From assembly GCF_018128025.1 (NCBI RefSeq), contig NZ_JAGSCS010000001.1, forward strand, positions 62,001 through 126,000: a stretch of 64,000 bases of DNA, read 5' to 3'. The first letter of the stretch is position 1; each line of letters starts with the position of its first letter. Source of the DNA: Proteiniclasticum sediminis. GTDB taxonomy: Bacteria > Bacillota > Clostridia > Clostridiales > Clostridiaceae. The notes under the pieces were generated by a model. It made no database searches. It had not been told where the DNA came from and saw only the letters and a program-made list of their open reading frames with translations. Shown piece by piece: positions 45,562-55,700 of this stretch. The translations under genes and the position numbers were made by a program.

Positions 45562-46044
45562 ATGATCGAAACTGTAAACCCCAAGGGCCTCAGCCCGGCA
45601 AAACGCATGGAGAGCATTCTGCTCTTTAGCCGCGCTCAGCTGCGAAACGAAAAGAATCTCACCGCCAACCTGGCGAATCTTAGCGCCATCATCGCGCTGT
45701 ACATGGAAGATCTGAACTGGGCAGGCTTCTACCTCATGAATGAAGGTGAACTGGTTCTGGGACCCTTCCAGGGCAAACCTGCCTGCAACCGCATCGCCAT
45801 AGGCAGCGGCGTCTGCGGCACCGCCGTGGCCGAGGGTAAAACCCAGCGGGTGGACGATGTCCTGGCCTTGGATAACCACATCGCCTGCGATGCGGCCTCC
45901 CGGTCTGAGCTGGTGGTCCCCATCCGTCAGGATGGAGAGATCCTGGGCGTCCTGGACCTGGACAGCCCCTCCCTGGCCCGCTTCACGGATCTGGAGCAAA
46001 GCGCCATGGAAGAGCTGGTCCGTCTCCTGGAAGAAACCCTCTAA
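45562..46044 (+). CDS. Free methionine-(R)-sulfoxide reductase (GAF domain)
   Basis: 160 residues, a single GAF domain. The three cysteines of the fRMsr active site are present in PACNRIAIG, GVCGTAVAEG and HIACDAASRSE. It reduces free methionine-R-sulfoxide, protecting the methionine pool from oxidation. 11 nt behind cvfB with AAAGGAG, so likely co-transcribed. Confidence 0.9.
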   Translation: MIETVNPKGLSPAKRMESILLFSRAQLRNEKNLTANLANLSAIIALYMEDLNWAGFYLMNEGELVLGPFQGKPACNRIAIGSGVCGTAVAEGKTQRVDDVLALDNHIACDAASRSELVVPIRQDGEILGVLDLDSPSLARFTDLEQSAMEELVRLLEETL

Positions 46045-46066
46045 GGCGGTTTATCCCAAGACAGAC

Positions 46067-46100
46067 AAAAACTCCTGCACGAAAATGTGCAGGAGTTTTA
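46067..46100. terminator. Bidirectional terminator
   Basis: 13-bp perfect stem AAAACTCCTGCAC (46068-46080) / GTGCAGGAGTTTT (46087-46099), loop GAAAAT. It separates the convergent fRMsr and FUSC genes and overlaps the end of the latter. Confidence 0.9.
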
Positions 46101-47132
46101 TTATGCGGAAAATTTCTTGATATTCGCTGTGATGTTTCGATATTCCTGCAGCATCACGGAAATGCTGCTTTGTCTTCGGGATTCATAAGCTTGTTCTTCC
46201 TCGTCTTCCTTCTGGCCTATCCCTGAATCTGCAAAGGAGGAGAGGTGAAGGAAGCTCGCGCGTTCCAGCTGCTCGATGAGGAGCTGAAGCTGCATCAGGT
46301 CCCTGTCCCCGGGAAGAAGGGCTTCCTTTCGGGTGTAGCAGAGATCATAGGCCATATGGACGATGGCTTTCAGGCTTTTCACGATACTTTCTGCCACCAG
46401 GAGGTTGTTCATTTGGGCAGTACTAAAGGGAAGGGAAGACTCCTGGCGGATGGCCTTCAGCTGGGACCAGACCGTGTCCACGTCATTGAAGATCAGGGGG
46501 AAGGGGAGATCCTCTCCCTGGGAGGTATCCCCAGGGGAAGTCAGATACTGGGCTGTCTGTTTGAGCATGGAGACACACTGACCCTTGGTGTATTCCAGTC
46601 GGCGCACGGCGATTTTTCGGTAATAGAAGAAGGAAAACCCGTAATTGTAGACCAGAGCGATGATGACGCCCAGCCCCAAAGCCAGCACCCGGAGTCGGAT
46701 GGTGAGAAGAATGCTGGGATTTCCCAGCGCATCACTTTGGATGTACTGGGTCATGTAGATGCTGGTGAAGATCGCCACGGGAGGGATGGAACGGTAATCG
46801 ATTTTTAGGGCGATGAACATGGTGAGCCCCATGCCCAGCATGACCGTGAACACATGGACCCCCAGAAGGGCCACCAGAATTCCTGTGGTTACAGCCCCAA
46901 GTACCGAGGCCAACAGCTGATTCACCCCGCTCTTAAAGGCGGTGAGATTTGTGGGTTCGAGATTGTACATGACTCCCAGGAGCACGGAAATCATGTCCAG
47001 GCGGGTCACGGTGAAGGCTCGGCCCAGGAGATAGCCTGTACCGATGGCCAGCATGGCTTTCAGAATATACAGCCGGGAATCCAGAAGCACCGCTTCTTTT
47101 TTCAAACGAAAAATCTGCAGTATAGATTTCAT
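46101..47132 (-). CDS. FUSC / aromatic acid exporter family membrane protein
   Basis: 343 residues. About five to six membrane segments in the first 165 residues (MLAIGTGYLLGRAF, SVLLGVMYNLEPTNLTAF, LLASVLGAVTTGILVALLGV and others), then a soluble helical domain to the end. Same architecture as the protein at 768-1670 but clearly divergent. The substrate is unknown. No close operon partner; the next gene is divergent. Confidence 0.75.
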   Translation of the reverse strand: MKSILQIFRLKKEAVLLDSRLYILKAMLAIGTGYLLGRAFTVTRLDMISVLLGVMYNLEPTNLTAFKSGVNQLLASVLGAVTTGILVALLGVHVFTVMLGMGLTMFIALKIDYRSIPPVAIFTSIYMTQYIQSDALGNPSILLTIRLRVLALGLGVIIALVYNYGFSFFYYRKIAVRRLEYTKGQCVSMLKQTAQYLTSPGDTSQGEDLPFPLIFNDVDTVWSQLKAIRQESSLPFSTAQMNNLLVAESIVKSLKAIVHMAYDLCYTRKEALLPGDRDLMQLQLLIEQLERASFLHLSSFADSGIGQKEDEEEQAYESRRQSSISVMLQEYRNITANIKKFSA

Positions 47133-47237
47133 TGTTCAACCCCATTTCAACGCATTATCTTGTACCTTTTCAACTCCTATATTATCATAAAGGCAGAAGA
47201 TCAAGGAAGGGGGACCCCCCCTTGAAAGGAGCCTAGT

Positions 47238-47765
47238 ATGGGAAAAATCGTCTGCTACATCACCCAGAGTCTGGACGGGTATCTGGCCCGGCCCGATGGT
47301 GCCATCGACTGGCTGGTCAAGTACAATTCAGCGGAAGTCATGGCCTGGTACGAGGAGTTTTATGCCCGCGTCGGCACGGTGATTCTGGGTCGGCGAACCT
47401 ATGATCAGCTGGTGACGGAGCTCTCTCCAGAGGAGTGGCCCTACGAAGGGAAGGAAACCCTGGTCTATACCTCCACTTTGCTGCCTCCCAAGGAAGGCCT
47501 TCACCCAAAGCTTAGCGTGGATAAGGAGGAACTGGCAAAGCTCCGGGATTCGGCCGACAAGGATCTTTGGCTGGTGGGTGGGGCACACCTGTTGAACGCT
47601 TTTCTGGAAGAGGATCTTGTGGATGAACTGATCCTCACCGTGATCCCGGAACTTCTGGGTGAGGGGATTCCGCTCTTTCTGCCTGGTTTTCCCGCCAAGA
47701 TCTTCGATCTTCAAAACGTGCGATGGGCGGATTATCTGGTGGAACTTCACTATGTCCGGCCATAG
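47238..47765 (+). CDS. Dihydrofolate reductase-like / RibD C-terminal domain protein
   Basis: 175 residues of the RibD_C/DHFR-like fold (YyaP/YwjB type): KIVCYITQSLDGYLA at the start, VILGRRTYDQL (about 48) and LWLVGGAHLLNAFLEEDLVDEL (about 110-131), the NADPH-site glycines. Not a true folate DHFR; function of these small reductase-like proteins is unknown. GAAAGGAG ribosome binding site. Confidence 0.85.
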   Translation: MGKIVCYITQSLDGYLARPDGAIDWLVKYNSAEVMAWYEEFYARVGTVILGRRTYDQLVTELSPEEWPYEGKETLVYTSTLLPPKEGLHPKLSVDKEELAKLRDSADKDLWLVGGAHLLNAFLEEDLVDELILTVIPELLGEGIPLFLPGFPAKIFDLQNVRWADYLVELHYVRP

Positions 47766-47798
47766 GCCAAGGATCTTACAAGAAGTCGTTTTTTCATG

Positions 47799-47837
47799 AA
47801 AAAGGATGCCCAGTAAAAACTGAGCATCCTTTTTTTA
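47799..47837. terminator. Terminator between convergent genes
   Basis: 11-bp stem AAAAAGGATGC (47799-47809) / GCATCCTTTTT (47824-47834) with further inner pairing CAGT/ACTG and T/A runs on both sides. Confidence 0.9.
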
Positions 47838-47851
47838 TGGCTTTATGGGGC

Positions 47852-50527
47852 TTAATCGACGATGTTGTTTTTTCGACGGTAGGCTCGCATGAATATCTTA
47901 ATGATCTCATTCACAAAGAGGGGAATGAGCGCCAGGCCGAAGACCACACTCCAGTCAAAGGTGGAAAGAGGTCTCACCTTGAAGGCTTCTGCCAGGAAAG
48001 GTACATTGATCACGCCCACCTGCAGGAGAATGCCCGCGATGATGGAGAGGATCAGGTAGCGGTTCTTAAAGAGGCCCACCTGGAAGATGGATTTCGTTTC
48101 ACTGCGCATGGTCAGGGAGTAGAACAGCTGAGAGGTGGCCAGGACCACGAAGGCCATGGTGCGGCCATGGTTCTGGATTTTCTCTGTGGCCGTGGCAGAG
48201 TTGAAGAGGGTATAACCTTCCTCATGGAGACCGATGGCAAAGGCCACCAGCGTGAGGATACCAATGAGGACACCGCCGATGAGCGCACGAGTTCCCGCAC
48301 CGTTGGCGAAGAAGCTTTCTTTGGGATTACGGGGTTTCTTCTTCATCACGTCATGATCGCCAGGATCCACGCCCAGGGAAATGGCGGGCAGGGTATCCGT
48401 CACCAGGTTTACCCAGAGGATCTGGGTGGGGAGAAGCGGAATGGCGAAGGAGAAGAGTACGGAGATGAAGATGGCGATGATTTCGCCCAAGTTGCAGGAC
48501 AGAAGGAAGATGACGGCTTTTTTGATGTTGTTGTAGATATTTCGTCCTTCCTCGATGGCTGCCACGATGGTGGTGAAATTATCATCGGTGAGAATCATGT
48601 CCGCAGCACCCTTGGAAACGTCGGTGCCGGTGATTCCCATGGCTACACCGATGTCCGCATGCTTCAGGGAAGGGGCATCGTTGACACCGTCACCGGTCAT
48701 GGACACGATATTGCCGTGGGCTTTGTAGGCCTTAACGATTTTCACCTTATGTTCCGGGGAGACCCGGGCAAAGACGCGGTACTGGCCGATGCGGGAAGCA
48801 AACTCTTCGTCGGTGAGTTCGTCGATCTCCGCTCCCGTCAGGGCTTCGCTGATGTTCCGGGCAATGCCCAGATCCTTGGCGATGGCCACGGCGGTATTTT
48901 TATGGTCGCCGGTGATCATGATGGAGGTGATGCCCGCGCCATGGGCTGCGGCAATGGAGTCCTTCACTTCCAGGCGCGGCGGGTCAATCATGGCCACAAA
49001 GCCGACCACGGTCAGGTCCTTCTCCATCTCTTCTGGAGCCAGGGGCTCCTTCGTGTCTTTAAAGGCCACCCCAAGCACGCGAAGAGCCTGATCGGACATT
49101 TTCTCCGCTTCCGCCAGAAATGCGGCTTTCATGGTCTCGGTCAGTGGAACGACTTGTCCATCCACCAAGGCGCTGGAGGAGATCTTCAGAATGTTGTCAA
49201 TGGCACCCTTTGTATGGACCCGATAACCGGTTCCTTCCACATTCAGCGTGGACATGAGCTTGCGGTCGGAGTCGAAGGGACGTTCATCCTGACGGGGGAA
49301 GGTGGTATTCAGGGTATCCTTAGTCATGCCATGACGGTTGCCCAGCACGATGAGAGCCACTTCTGTGGGATCTCCCGTGGACTCCTGGCCATTGGCCGTG
49401 GCGTCGCTGCAGAGCACAAAGGATTTGATCAGCTCCTTCGCATCGCCCTCGGCTTCTGCCTTGTCCGCAGTGATATCCACATCGACCAAACCCTTTAAGG
49501 TAAAGTATTTCAGGACGGTCATTTTGTTCTGGGTGAGGGTTCCGGTTTTATCCGAACAGATAATGTTCACAGATCCCAGGGTTTCCACAGCGGGAAGCTT
49601 CTTGACGATGGCGTTGATCTTGCTCATGCGGGTGACGCCCAGGGCAAGAACGATGGCTACAATAGCAGGAAGTCCTTCCGGAATGGCAGCCACAGCTAAG
49701 CTGATGGCGGTGAGAAGCATTTCCAGAAGATCACGCCTCTGGAAGATTCCGATGAGAAACATCACGATGGTGATGATGAGGGCTAGCTTACCCAAGGTTT
49801 TTCCCAACTCATCCATACGTTTCTGCAGTGGGGTCATGCCTTCTACATTCTCATTGAGACTCTTGGCGATGCTTCCCACCACGGTCTCCATTCCCGTATG
49901 TACGACGACGCCTTCGCCACGGCCATAGGTGACGAGGGTGGACATGAAGGCCATGTTGGCCTGATCGCCGATGGGCATGCTCTCGCTGTCAAACATCTTG
50001 TCGGCAAATTTATCCGAGGGGACGGATTCTCCCGTGAGGGCAGATTCTTCAATCTGCAGGTTGGAGCTGACGATGAGCCGGAGGTCCGCAGGGACATAGC
50101 GTCCAGCATCCAGGATGACGATGTCGCCGGGGACAATCTCTGTAGAACTGATTTCCACCACTTCTCCGTTTCGCCGAACCAGGGATCGGGGGGTGGTGAG
50201 TTTGTTCAGAGCTTCAATGGCTTTTTCCGCCTTGGCCTCCTGGATCACACCGATGGTGGCGTTAAGGATGACAACAGCCACAATGATCACCGCATCGGCA
50301 TATTCATGGACGAGCACCGTGACAAAGGCCGCCGCCAAAAGAACATAGATCAGTGCATCATTGAGCTGGGAGAAAAACAGCGAAAGCAGAGACTTCTTTT
50401 TTGCTTCCTGAAGTTTGTTGGGGCCGTACTTTTCCTGCCGGGTCTTTACTTCCGCCTCGGTGAGACCGGTTTCTAATTTGACATCAAGCTCCTCAAGAAC
50501 CTGATTTTGTGATTTACTGAACCACAT
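47852..50527 (-). CDS. Cation-transporting P-type ATPase (Ca2+ type, P2A)
   Basis: 891 residues. N-terminal cation-ATPase domain, TGES loop (ALTGESVPSD), PEGLPA in the fourth membrane helix, the phosphorylation motif DKTGTLT (about 331-337), nucleotide domain and hinge GDGVNDAP (about 605), then six C-terminal membrane segments. PEGLPA and the overall order are those of Ca2+ pumps of the SERCA/PMR1 group; Mn2+ is possible too. GAGG fits ATG 50527 rather than the GTG at 50536. Probably transcribed behind nadE, 36 nt upstream. Confidence 0.92.
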   Translation of the reverse strand: MWFSKSQNQVLEELDVKLETGLTEAEVKTRQEKYGPNKLQEAKKKSLLSLFFSQLNDALIYVLLAAAFVTVLVHEYADAVIIVAVVILNATIGVIQEAKAEKAIEALNKLTTPRSLVRRNGEVVEISSTEIVPGDIVILDAGRYVPADLRLIVSSNLQIEESALTGESVPSDKFADKMFDSESMPIGDQANMAFMSTLVTYGRGEGVVVHTGMETVVGSIAKSLNENVEGMTPLQKRMDELGKTLGKLALIITIVMFLIGIFQRRDLLEMLLTAISLAVAAIPEGLPAIVAIVLALGVTRMSKINAIVKKLPAVETLGSVNIICSDKTGTLTQNKMTVLKYFTLKGLVDVDITADKAEAEGDAKELIKSFVLCSDATANGQESTGDPTEVALIVLGNRHGMTKDTLNTTFPRQDERPFDSDRKLMSTLNVEGTGYRVHTKGAIDNILKISSSALVDGQVVPLTETMKAAFLAEAEKMSDQALRVLGVAFKDTKEPLAPEEMEKDLTVVGFVAMIDPPRLEVKDSIAAAHGAGITSIMITGDHKNTAVAIAKDLGIARNISEALTGAEIDELTDEEFASRIGQYRVFARVSPEHKVKIVKAYKAHGNIVSMTGDGVNDAPSLKHADIGVAMGITGTDVSKGAADMILTDDNFTTIVAAIEEGRNIYNNIKKAVIFLLSCNLGEIIAIFISVLFSFAIPLLPTQILWVNLVTDTLPAISLGVDPGDHDVMKKKPRNPKESFFANGAGTRALIGGVLIGILTLVAFAIGLHEEGYTLFNSATATEKIQNHGRTMAFVVLATSQLFYSLTMRSETKSIFQVGLFKNRYLILSIIAGILLQVGVINVPFLAEAFKVRPLSTFDWSVVFGLALIPLFVNEIIKIFMRAYRRKNNIVD

Positions 50528-50563
50528 GGCATACACCTCGTTTATTTCTTAATTTCGCAATGA

Positions 50564-52489
50564 TTAAACAGAAGGGAACTCCTCCTCCAGCTGGGCCAGA
50601 TAAAGGGCTGCGGAGGCATCGGAAGGCATTCGCAAATCTCCGCGGGGAGAAAGGGAAATGCTTCCCACTTTGGGGCCGTCCGGCATGGCCGAACGTTTAA
50701 ACTGCTGGCTGTAGAAGCGCTTAATGAATACCCGGAGCCAGCGAAGAATGACTTCTCGCGGATAAACACCCTGGAAGGCAATTTCCGCCAGGAAAAGAAT
50801 CTTCCGATAATCAGCACCGTACTTTACGGCGTGATAGAGGAAGAAGTCGTGGAGTTCATAGGGGCCCACCAGATCTTCCGTTTTCTGGAGCAGCTCGTCA
50901 TTGTCTCCCTTGGGCAAAAGCTCGGGACTGACGGGCGTATCGAGAACATCCTGTAGCGCTTCCGCCAGGCGTCCGGTGAACTCTTCCTCCAGGAAATACC
51001 GGATGAGATACCGGACCAGGGTCTTCGGTACGGAGGCATTCACCCCGTACATGGACATCTGATCCCCGTTGTAGGTGCACCAGCCCAGGGCAAGCTCTGA
51101 AAGATCGCCCGTACCCACGACAATGCCGCCTTCTTTGTTGGCAATGTCCATGAGGATCTGGGTCCGTTCCCGCGCCTGGACATTCTCATAGGTGGCATCG
51201 TGGGTGGACGGATCATGGCCGATATCCCGGAAATGAAGAAGCGCAGCATCCACAATGGATATTTCCCGAAGATCCGTACCCAATTCCTGGCAGAGAATGA
51301 TGGCGTTCTGATAGGTGCGATCCGTGGTGCCGAAGCCCGGCATGGTGACCGTAATGATGTTTTCCAGCGGCAGCTGAAGAATTTTGTACGCCTTGACGAT
51401 GACCAGGAGAGCCAGGGTGGAATCCAGTCCTCCGGAAATTCCGATGACGGTCTTCGTCATCTGGAGATGGCGAAGCCGTTTGACCAGTCCGTGACTTTGG
51501 ATCTGAAGAATTTCCCGGGCACGAAGCTTTCGCTCCTGGTCATCCCGGGGAACAAAGGGATGGGGATCCACCAGCCGATCAAAGCCCGAAAGATCATAGG
51601 CGCGGTGGACAAACTCCACCAGCCCAGCCTCCTGTCCGCTGGTCCTCCCGCGGAAGGTGCTGTTTCGTCGCCGCTCACCCCGAATGCGGGAGAGATCCAC
51701 ATAAGCGCTTACTTCATCGGATTCCAGAGCAAATCGCTGATTTTCCTGGAGAACAGTGCCGTATTCGGCCACCAGCAGATGCCCGCTGAACACCAGATCC
51801 GTCGTGGACTCGCCGGTGCCTGCCGAAGCATAGATATAGGCGCCCATATTCTTGGCACTGGCCATCTTCACCAGGTCACGGCGATACTCCCGTTTTCCCA
51901 CCAGTTCGTTGGAGGCGGAAAGATTGAAAATCAGTTCGGCTCCCTGGAGGGAGAGGTGGGCGGAAGGAGATATGGGCGCAAAGAGATCTTCGCAGATTTC
52001 CACGCCAAAGGTATACTCTGGTGTGCGGAAAAGAAGATTTCCAAAGGGCAGCTCTCCGGCATGGGATACCCGGACGCTGTTTCCCCAGGCCGGGGAATAG
52101 GGGGTAAACCAGCGGCTTTCATAGAACTCATTGTAGTTGGGGATGTGCGTCTTGGGGACGATGCCAAGAATTTCGCCTTCAAAGATCACTGCCGCCACAT
52201 TGAAGAGACGGTTTTGGTGTTCCAGGGGCAGGCCCACGATGACGACCAGATCCAGCTCACGGGAAGCTTCCTGCACCTTTCTCAGGCCTTTTTCAGCGCC
52301 GCGCAGGAGATCTTCGGTTAAAAAGAGATCCTGGGCGGTGTACCCCGTGAGGGACAGTTCGGGAAAAACCACAACCTTCGTCTTCGCTTCGCTCTGGCTT
52401 TTCATGATTTTGATGATCTCCTGGGTGTTGAACTCCACATCCGCCACCCGAAGCTGTGGGGAAACTGCAGAAACCTTGATAAAATCCAT
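50564..52489 (-). CDS. nadE: Glutamine-dependent NAD+ synthetase
   Basis: 641 residues, two domains. The nitrilase-type glutaminase (about 1-290) shows its triad in VFPELSLTGY (Glu), PKTHIPNYNEFYE (Lys) and VEICEDLF (Cys). The synthetase domain (about 320-641) carries the P-loop SGGLDST (about 357). It amidates deamido-NAD made through NadD (23193-23813), using glutamine nitrogen. AGAGG fits ATG 52489; an upstream TTG at 52495 is less likely. Confidence 0.96.
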   Translation of the reverse strand: MDFIKVSAVSPQLRVADVEFNTQEIIKIMKSQSEAKTKVVVFPELSLTGYTAQDLFLTEDLLRGAEKGLRKVQEASRELDLVVIVGLPLEHQNRLFNVAAVIFEGEILGIVPKTHIPNYNEFYESRWFTPYSPAWGNSVRVSHAGELPFGNLLFRTPEYTFGVEICEDLFAPISPSAHLSLQGAELIFNLSASNELVGKREYRRDLVKMASAKNMGAYIYASAGTGESTTDLVFSGHLLVAEYGTVLQENQRFALESDEVSAYVDLSRIRGERRRNSTFRGRTSGQEAGLVEFVHRAYDLSGFDRLVDPHPFVPRDDQERKLRAREILQIQSHGLVKRLRHLQMTKTVIGISGGLDSTLALLVIVKAYKILQLPLENIITVTMPGFGTTDRTYQNAIILCQELGTDLREISIVDAALLHFRDIGHDPSTHDATYENVQARERTQILMDIANKEGGIVVGTGDLSELALGWCTYNGDQMSMYGVNASVPKTLVRYLIRYFLEEEFTGRLAEALQDVLDTPVSPELLPKGDNDELLQKTEDLVGPYELHDFFLYHAVKYGADYRKILFLAEIAFQGVYPREVILRWLRVFIKRFYSQQFKRSAMPDGPKVGSISLSPRGDLRMPSDASAALYLAQLEEEFPSV

Positions 52490-52792
52490 GGCCAAATCCT
52501 CTCATCACTTCATAGTTTTCCTGCGTGTGCAGGATAGATTACCGCTATTATAACACCTAAATCCCGGCGAAGAAATGTCCTGGGTTTCCTCCAGGGCATG
52601 AACAGGACCTTTATCCAGTGTACCAGAACTTCCTTAAAAAGGGTATACATTACTGCATTATCATGTTTAGTTTACGATTGAAATAGTCATTGTTTGTACC
52701 TGTACGAATATTAACAGTTTGTTTTCGGGTTATTATTGACTTTTGACGTTTAAATGCTATGATCATGGTATGAATCGTTCGGGGAGGAAAAC
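52490..52792 (+). promoter_or_regulatory. Divergent region and promoter of the purine operon
   Basis: 303 bp without a gene. Promoter for purL: TTGACT (52736-52741), 16-nt spacer, TATGAT (52758-52763). Two short sites resemble PurR-type boxes: CGAATATT (52705-52712) upstream and CGTTCGG (52776-52782, reverse complement CCGAACG) in the leader. No purine riboswitch core was recognised. The nadE promoter must lie here on the minus strand but was not placed. Confidence 0.55.
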
Positions 52793-55700
52793 ATGAATAC
52801 TGTAAAAAATGTCTATGTTGAGAAGAAAATCGGGTATCGGGATGAGGCTAAAGCGCTGGATCGGACCTTGGGCGAGATGCTAAAAATCAAAACTCAGTCC
52901 CGTTTAATTCAGGTTTATGCTCTTCAGGGGGTGGCTCCTCAGGATCTGTCCACTGTCATAGACCAGGTACTCCGGGAAGTCTCCATGGATGATGTTCATC
53001 CCAATGAAGAGTTTTTAAATGGGCATCCTTACTTTGTCCTGGAACTTCTTCCGGGGCAGTTTGACCAGCGGGCCAAAGCCACGGAGGAATGCATCCAGCT
53101 GATCCTGGGCAATTTCAGCGCTCGGGTTCACTGCAAGAAAATCTATCTCTTTCCGGGGGCAACGGCGGAAGAATTACGTCGAATTCGCAACTTCCTCTTA
53201 AACCCTGTGGAAATGCAGGAAGGCTCCCTCCACGAGGAGGAAAAGATCGCTCCTCCAAAAGCTTCCACGGAAGGCATCCTCGAGGGATTTGTCACCTGGT
53301 CACCCGATGCCCTGGAGGCATTCCGGGAAACTGCCGGTCTGGCCATGACCTCTGCAGATCTTTCCACGGTGCAGGATTACTTCCAGATGGAAGGTCGGGA
53401 TCCCCAGCTGGCGGAGATCCGTGTTCTCGATACCTACTGGTCGGATCACTGCCGCCATACCACCTTTAACACCCACCTCACCTCCATCACCTCCATCACC
53501 TGGGATGGGGCATCGCCTTTGGCCAAGGAAACCTTTGAACAGTATCTAGAGCTCCGGAAGGAACTTAATCGTGAACACAAGCCCGTGACCCTCATGGATC
53601 TAGGCACCATCGGAGCCCGGTATCTCAAGAGTCAGGGACTGGCCAGGGATGTGGATGAGTCGGAGGAAATCAATGCCTGCAGCATCATCCGCACCGTACG
53701 GACCGAAGATGGGGAGAAGGAAGTCCTCGTTCAGTTTAAAAACGAAACCCATAACCATCCCACGGAGATCGAACCCTATGGCGGTGCCGCCACCTGTCTG
53801 GGTGGCGCCATCCGCGATCCCTTAAGCGGACGGGCTTACGTCTACCAGGGGATGCGCATCACCGGGTCCGGAGATCCCCGGGCAACATTAGAGGAAACCC
53901 TCCCGGGAAAACTGCCCCAGCGGGTCATCACCACAGGCGCAGCCAAGGGATTTTCCTCCTATGGCAATCAGATTGGACTGAACACCGGATTTGTGGAAGA
54001 GATCTACCATGACGGCTATCGGGCCAAGCGCATGGAAACTGGCGCGGTCATCGGCGCTGTGCTTCGCGAGGAAGTCCGCCGGGAAGTTCCCGCCCCAGGA
54101 GACATTGTCGTCCTTTTGGGCGGCCGCACCGGTCGGGATGGCATCGGCGGGGCCACCGGATCCTCCAAGGAACATCATGAGGAGTCTATTAAAGAAGCGG
54201 GAGCTGAAGTACAGAAAGGAAATGCCGTGGAAGAACGAAAGCTGCAGCGTTTCTTCCGAAACGCCCAGGCTCTTTCCATGATCAAGCGCTGCAACGACTT
54301 TGGCGCTGGCGGCGTATCCGTGGCCATTGGCGAACTGGCGGACTCCCTGGATATTCAGCTCCATCGGGTGCCCAAAAAGTACCAGGGGCTTACCCCCATG
54401 GAGATTGCCCTTTCGGAATCCCAGGAACGCATGGCCGTGGTCATTGAAGCCAAAGATCTGGAAGCCTTCCAGACCATGGCTGCGGAAGAGAACCTGGAGG
54501 CCACCCAGGTGGCCCAGGTGACAGACACCGGAAGACTTCGGATGTTCCATGGAGAAGAACAGGTCGTGGATCTGTCCCGCGAATTCCTGAACACCCATGG
54601 CGCCATGGCCCAAGCCGCCGTGACAGTTCCTGCCTCAGCAGAGGCCCTAGAAGAACGTCAGCATGAAGTTTCCCGGGACAGCCTGGCAGATGCATTGATG
54701 ACGCTGGATTTTGCCGATCAGAAGGGCCTTGTGGAAAACTTCGATGCCTCAATCGGCCGAAACAACCTCATCCTGCCCTATGGCGGAACCTATCAGGACA
54801 CGAAGAGTCCTGGCATGGCTTCCCTGATCCCCGTGAAGGGCACCCGTTCCCTGGATGCCTCCCTCATGACTTATGGCTTCGACCCCGAAGCCCTGGAGGA
54901 AGATCTCTTCACCGGAGCCTATAATGCCGTGGTGGAAAGCCTGGCGAAGATTGCAGCTTTGGGAGGCGATCCCCAGACCGTGCGCCTCAGTTTCCAGGAA
55001 TACTTCCGAAAACTCGGCGCAGACCCCATGAACTGGGGAAGACCCTTCCTGGCTCTTTTGGGTGCCTTACGGGCCCAGCTGGATTATCAGGTTCCCGCCA
55101 TCGGCGGAAAGGACTCCATGTCCGGAACCTTCCAGGAACTCCAGGTGCCCGACACCCTCATCTCCTTCGCCGTAACCACTGCACCCAAAGAACGGATCCT
55201 GACCAATGTTCTTCAAGGGACAGATTCAGTCCTCCTGATCCTCAAGACCGGGAAGACGAAGGGGCTGTATGCTGCCGAAGAATTCCAGCGCAATGCAAAG
55301 TTCCTGGGAGCCCTCCAGGAGGAAGGTCTCCTTCGTGCCGTGGATACGCTGAAGCGAGGACTCTGGAAAACCGCCGTGAACATGGCCCAGGGAAACCGCA
55401 TCGGCGTGGAGATAACAGCTTCCGCAGATAACCTTCTCTCCAAGGACCCGGGAAGTTTCCTCGTGGAAGTCCCCCAGGAAAAGCTGGATCAGGTTCTTTC
55501 CCAGGCGAAGACCCAGGGATGCGTCCTCACCGCCGTGGGCCATACGGGCACAGATTCCATCCGCTTCGGTTCCCACACCTTTAGCTTTGACGAAATCAGC
55601 GCCCGACGCAGCGAACCGCTGATGCCGGTGTTCCGAAAATACAGTCAGGAAGGGGAGAAGGTCCCCACCGTCCTGGCCTCTCAGGAACCCGCCCCCCGGG

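Noticed and set aside
47723..49498. 591-residue plus-strand frame opposite the P-type ATPase
   Set aside because: Shadow of a fully motif-bearing ATPase gene; product is low complexity (Gly/His/Asp) and unlike any protein.
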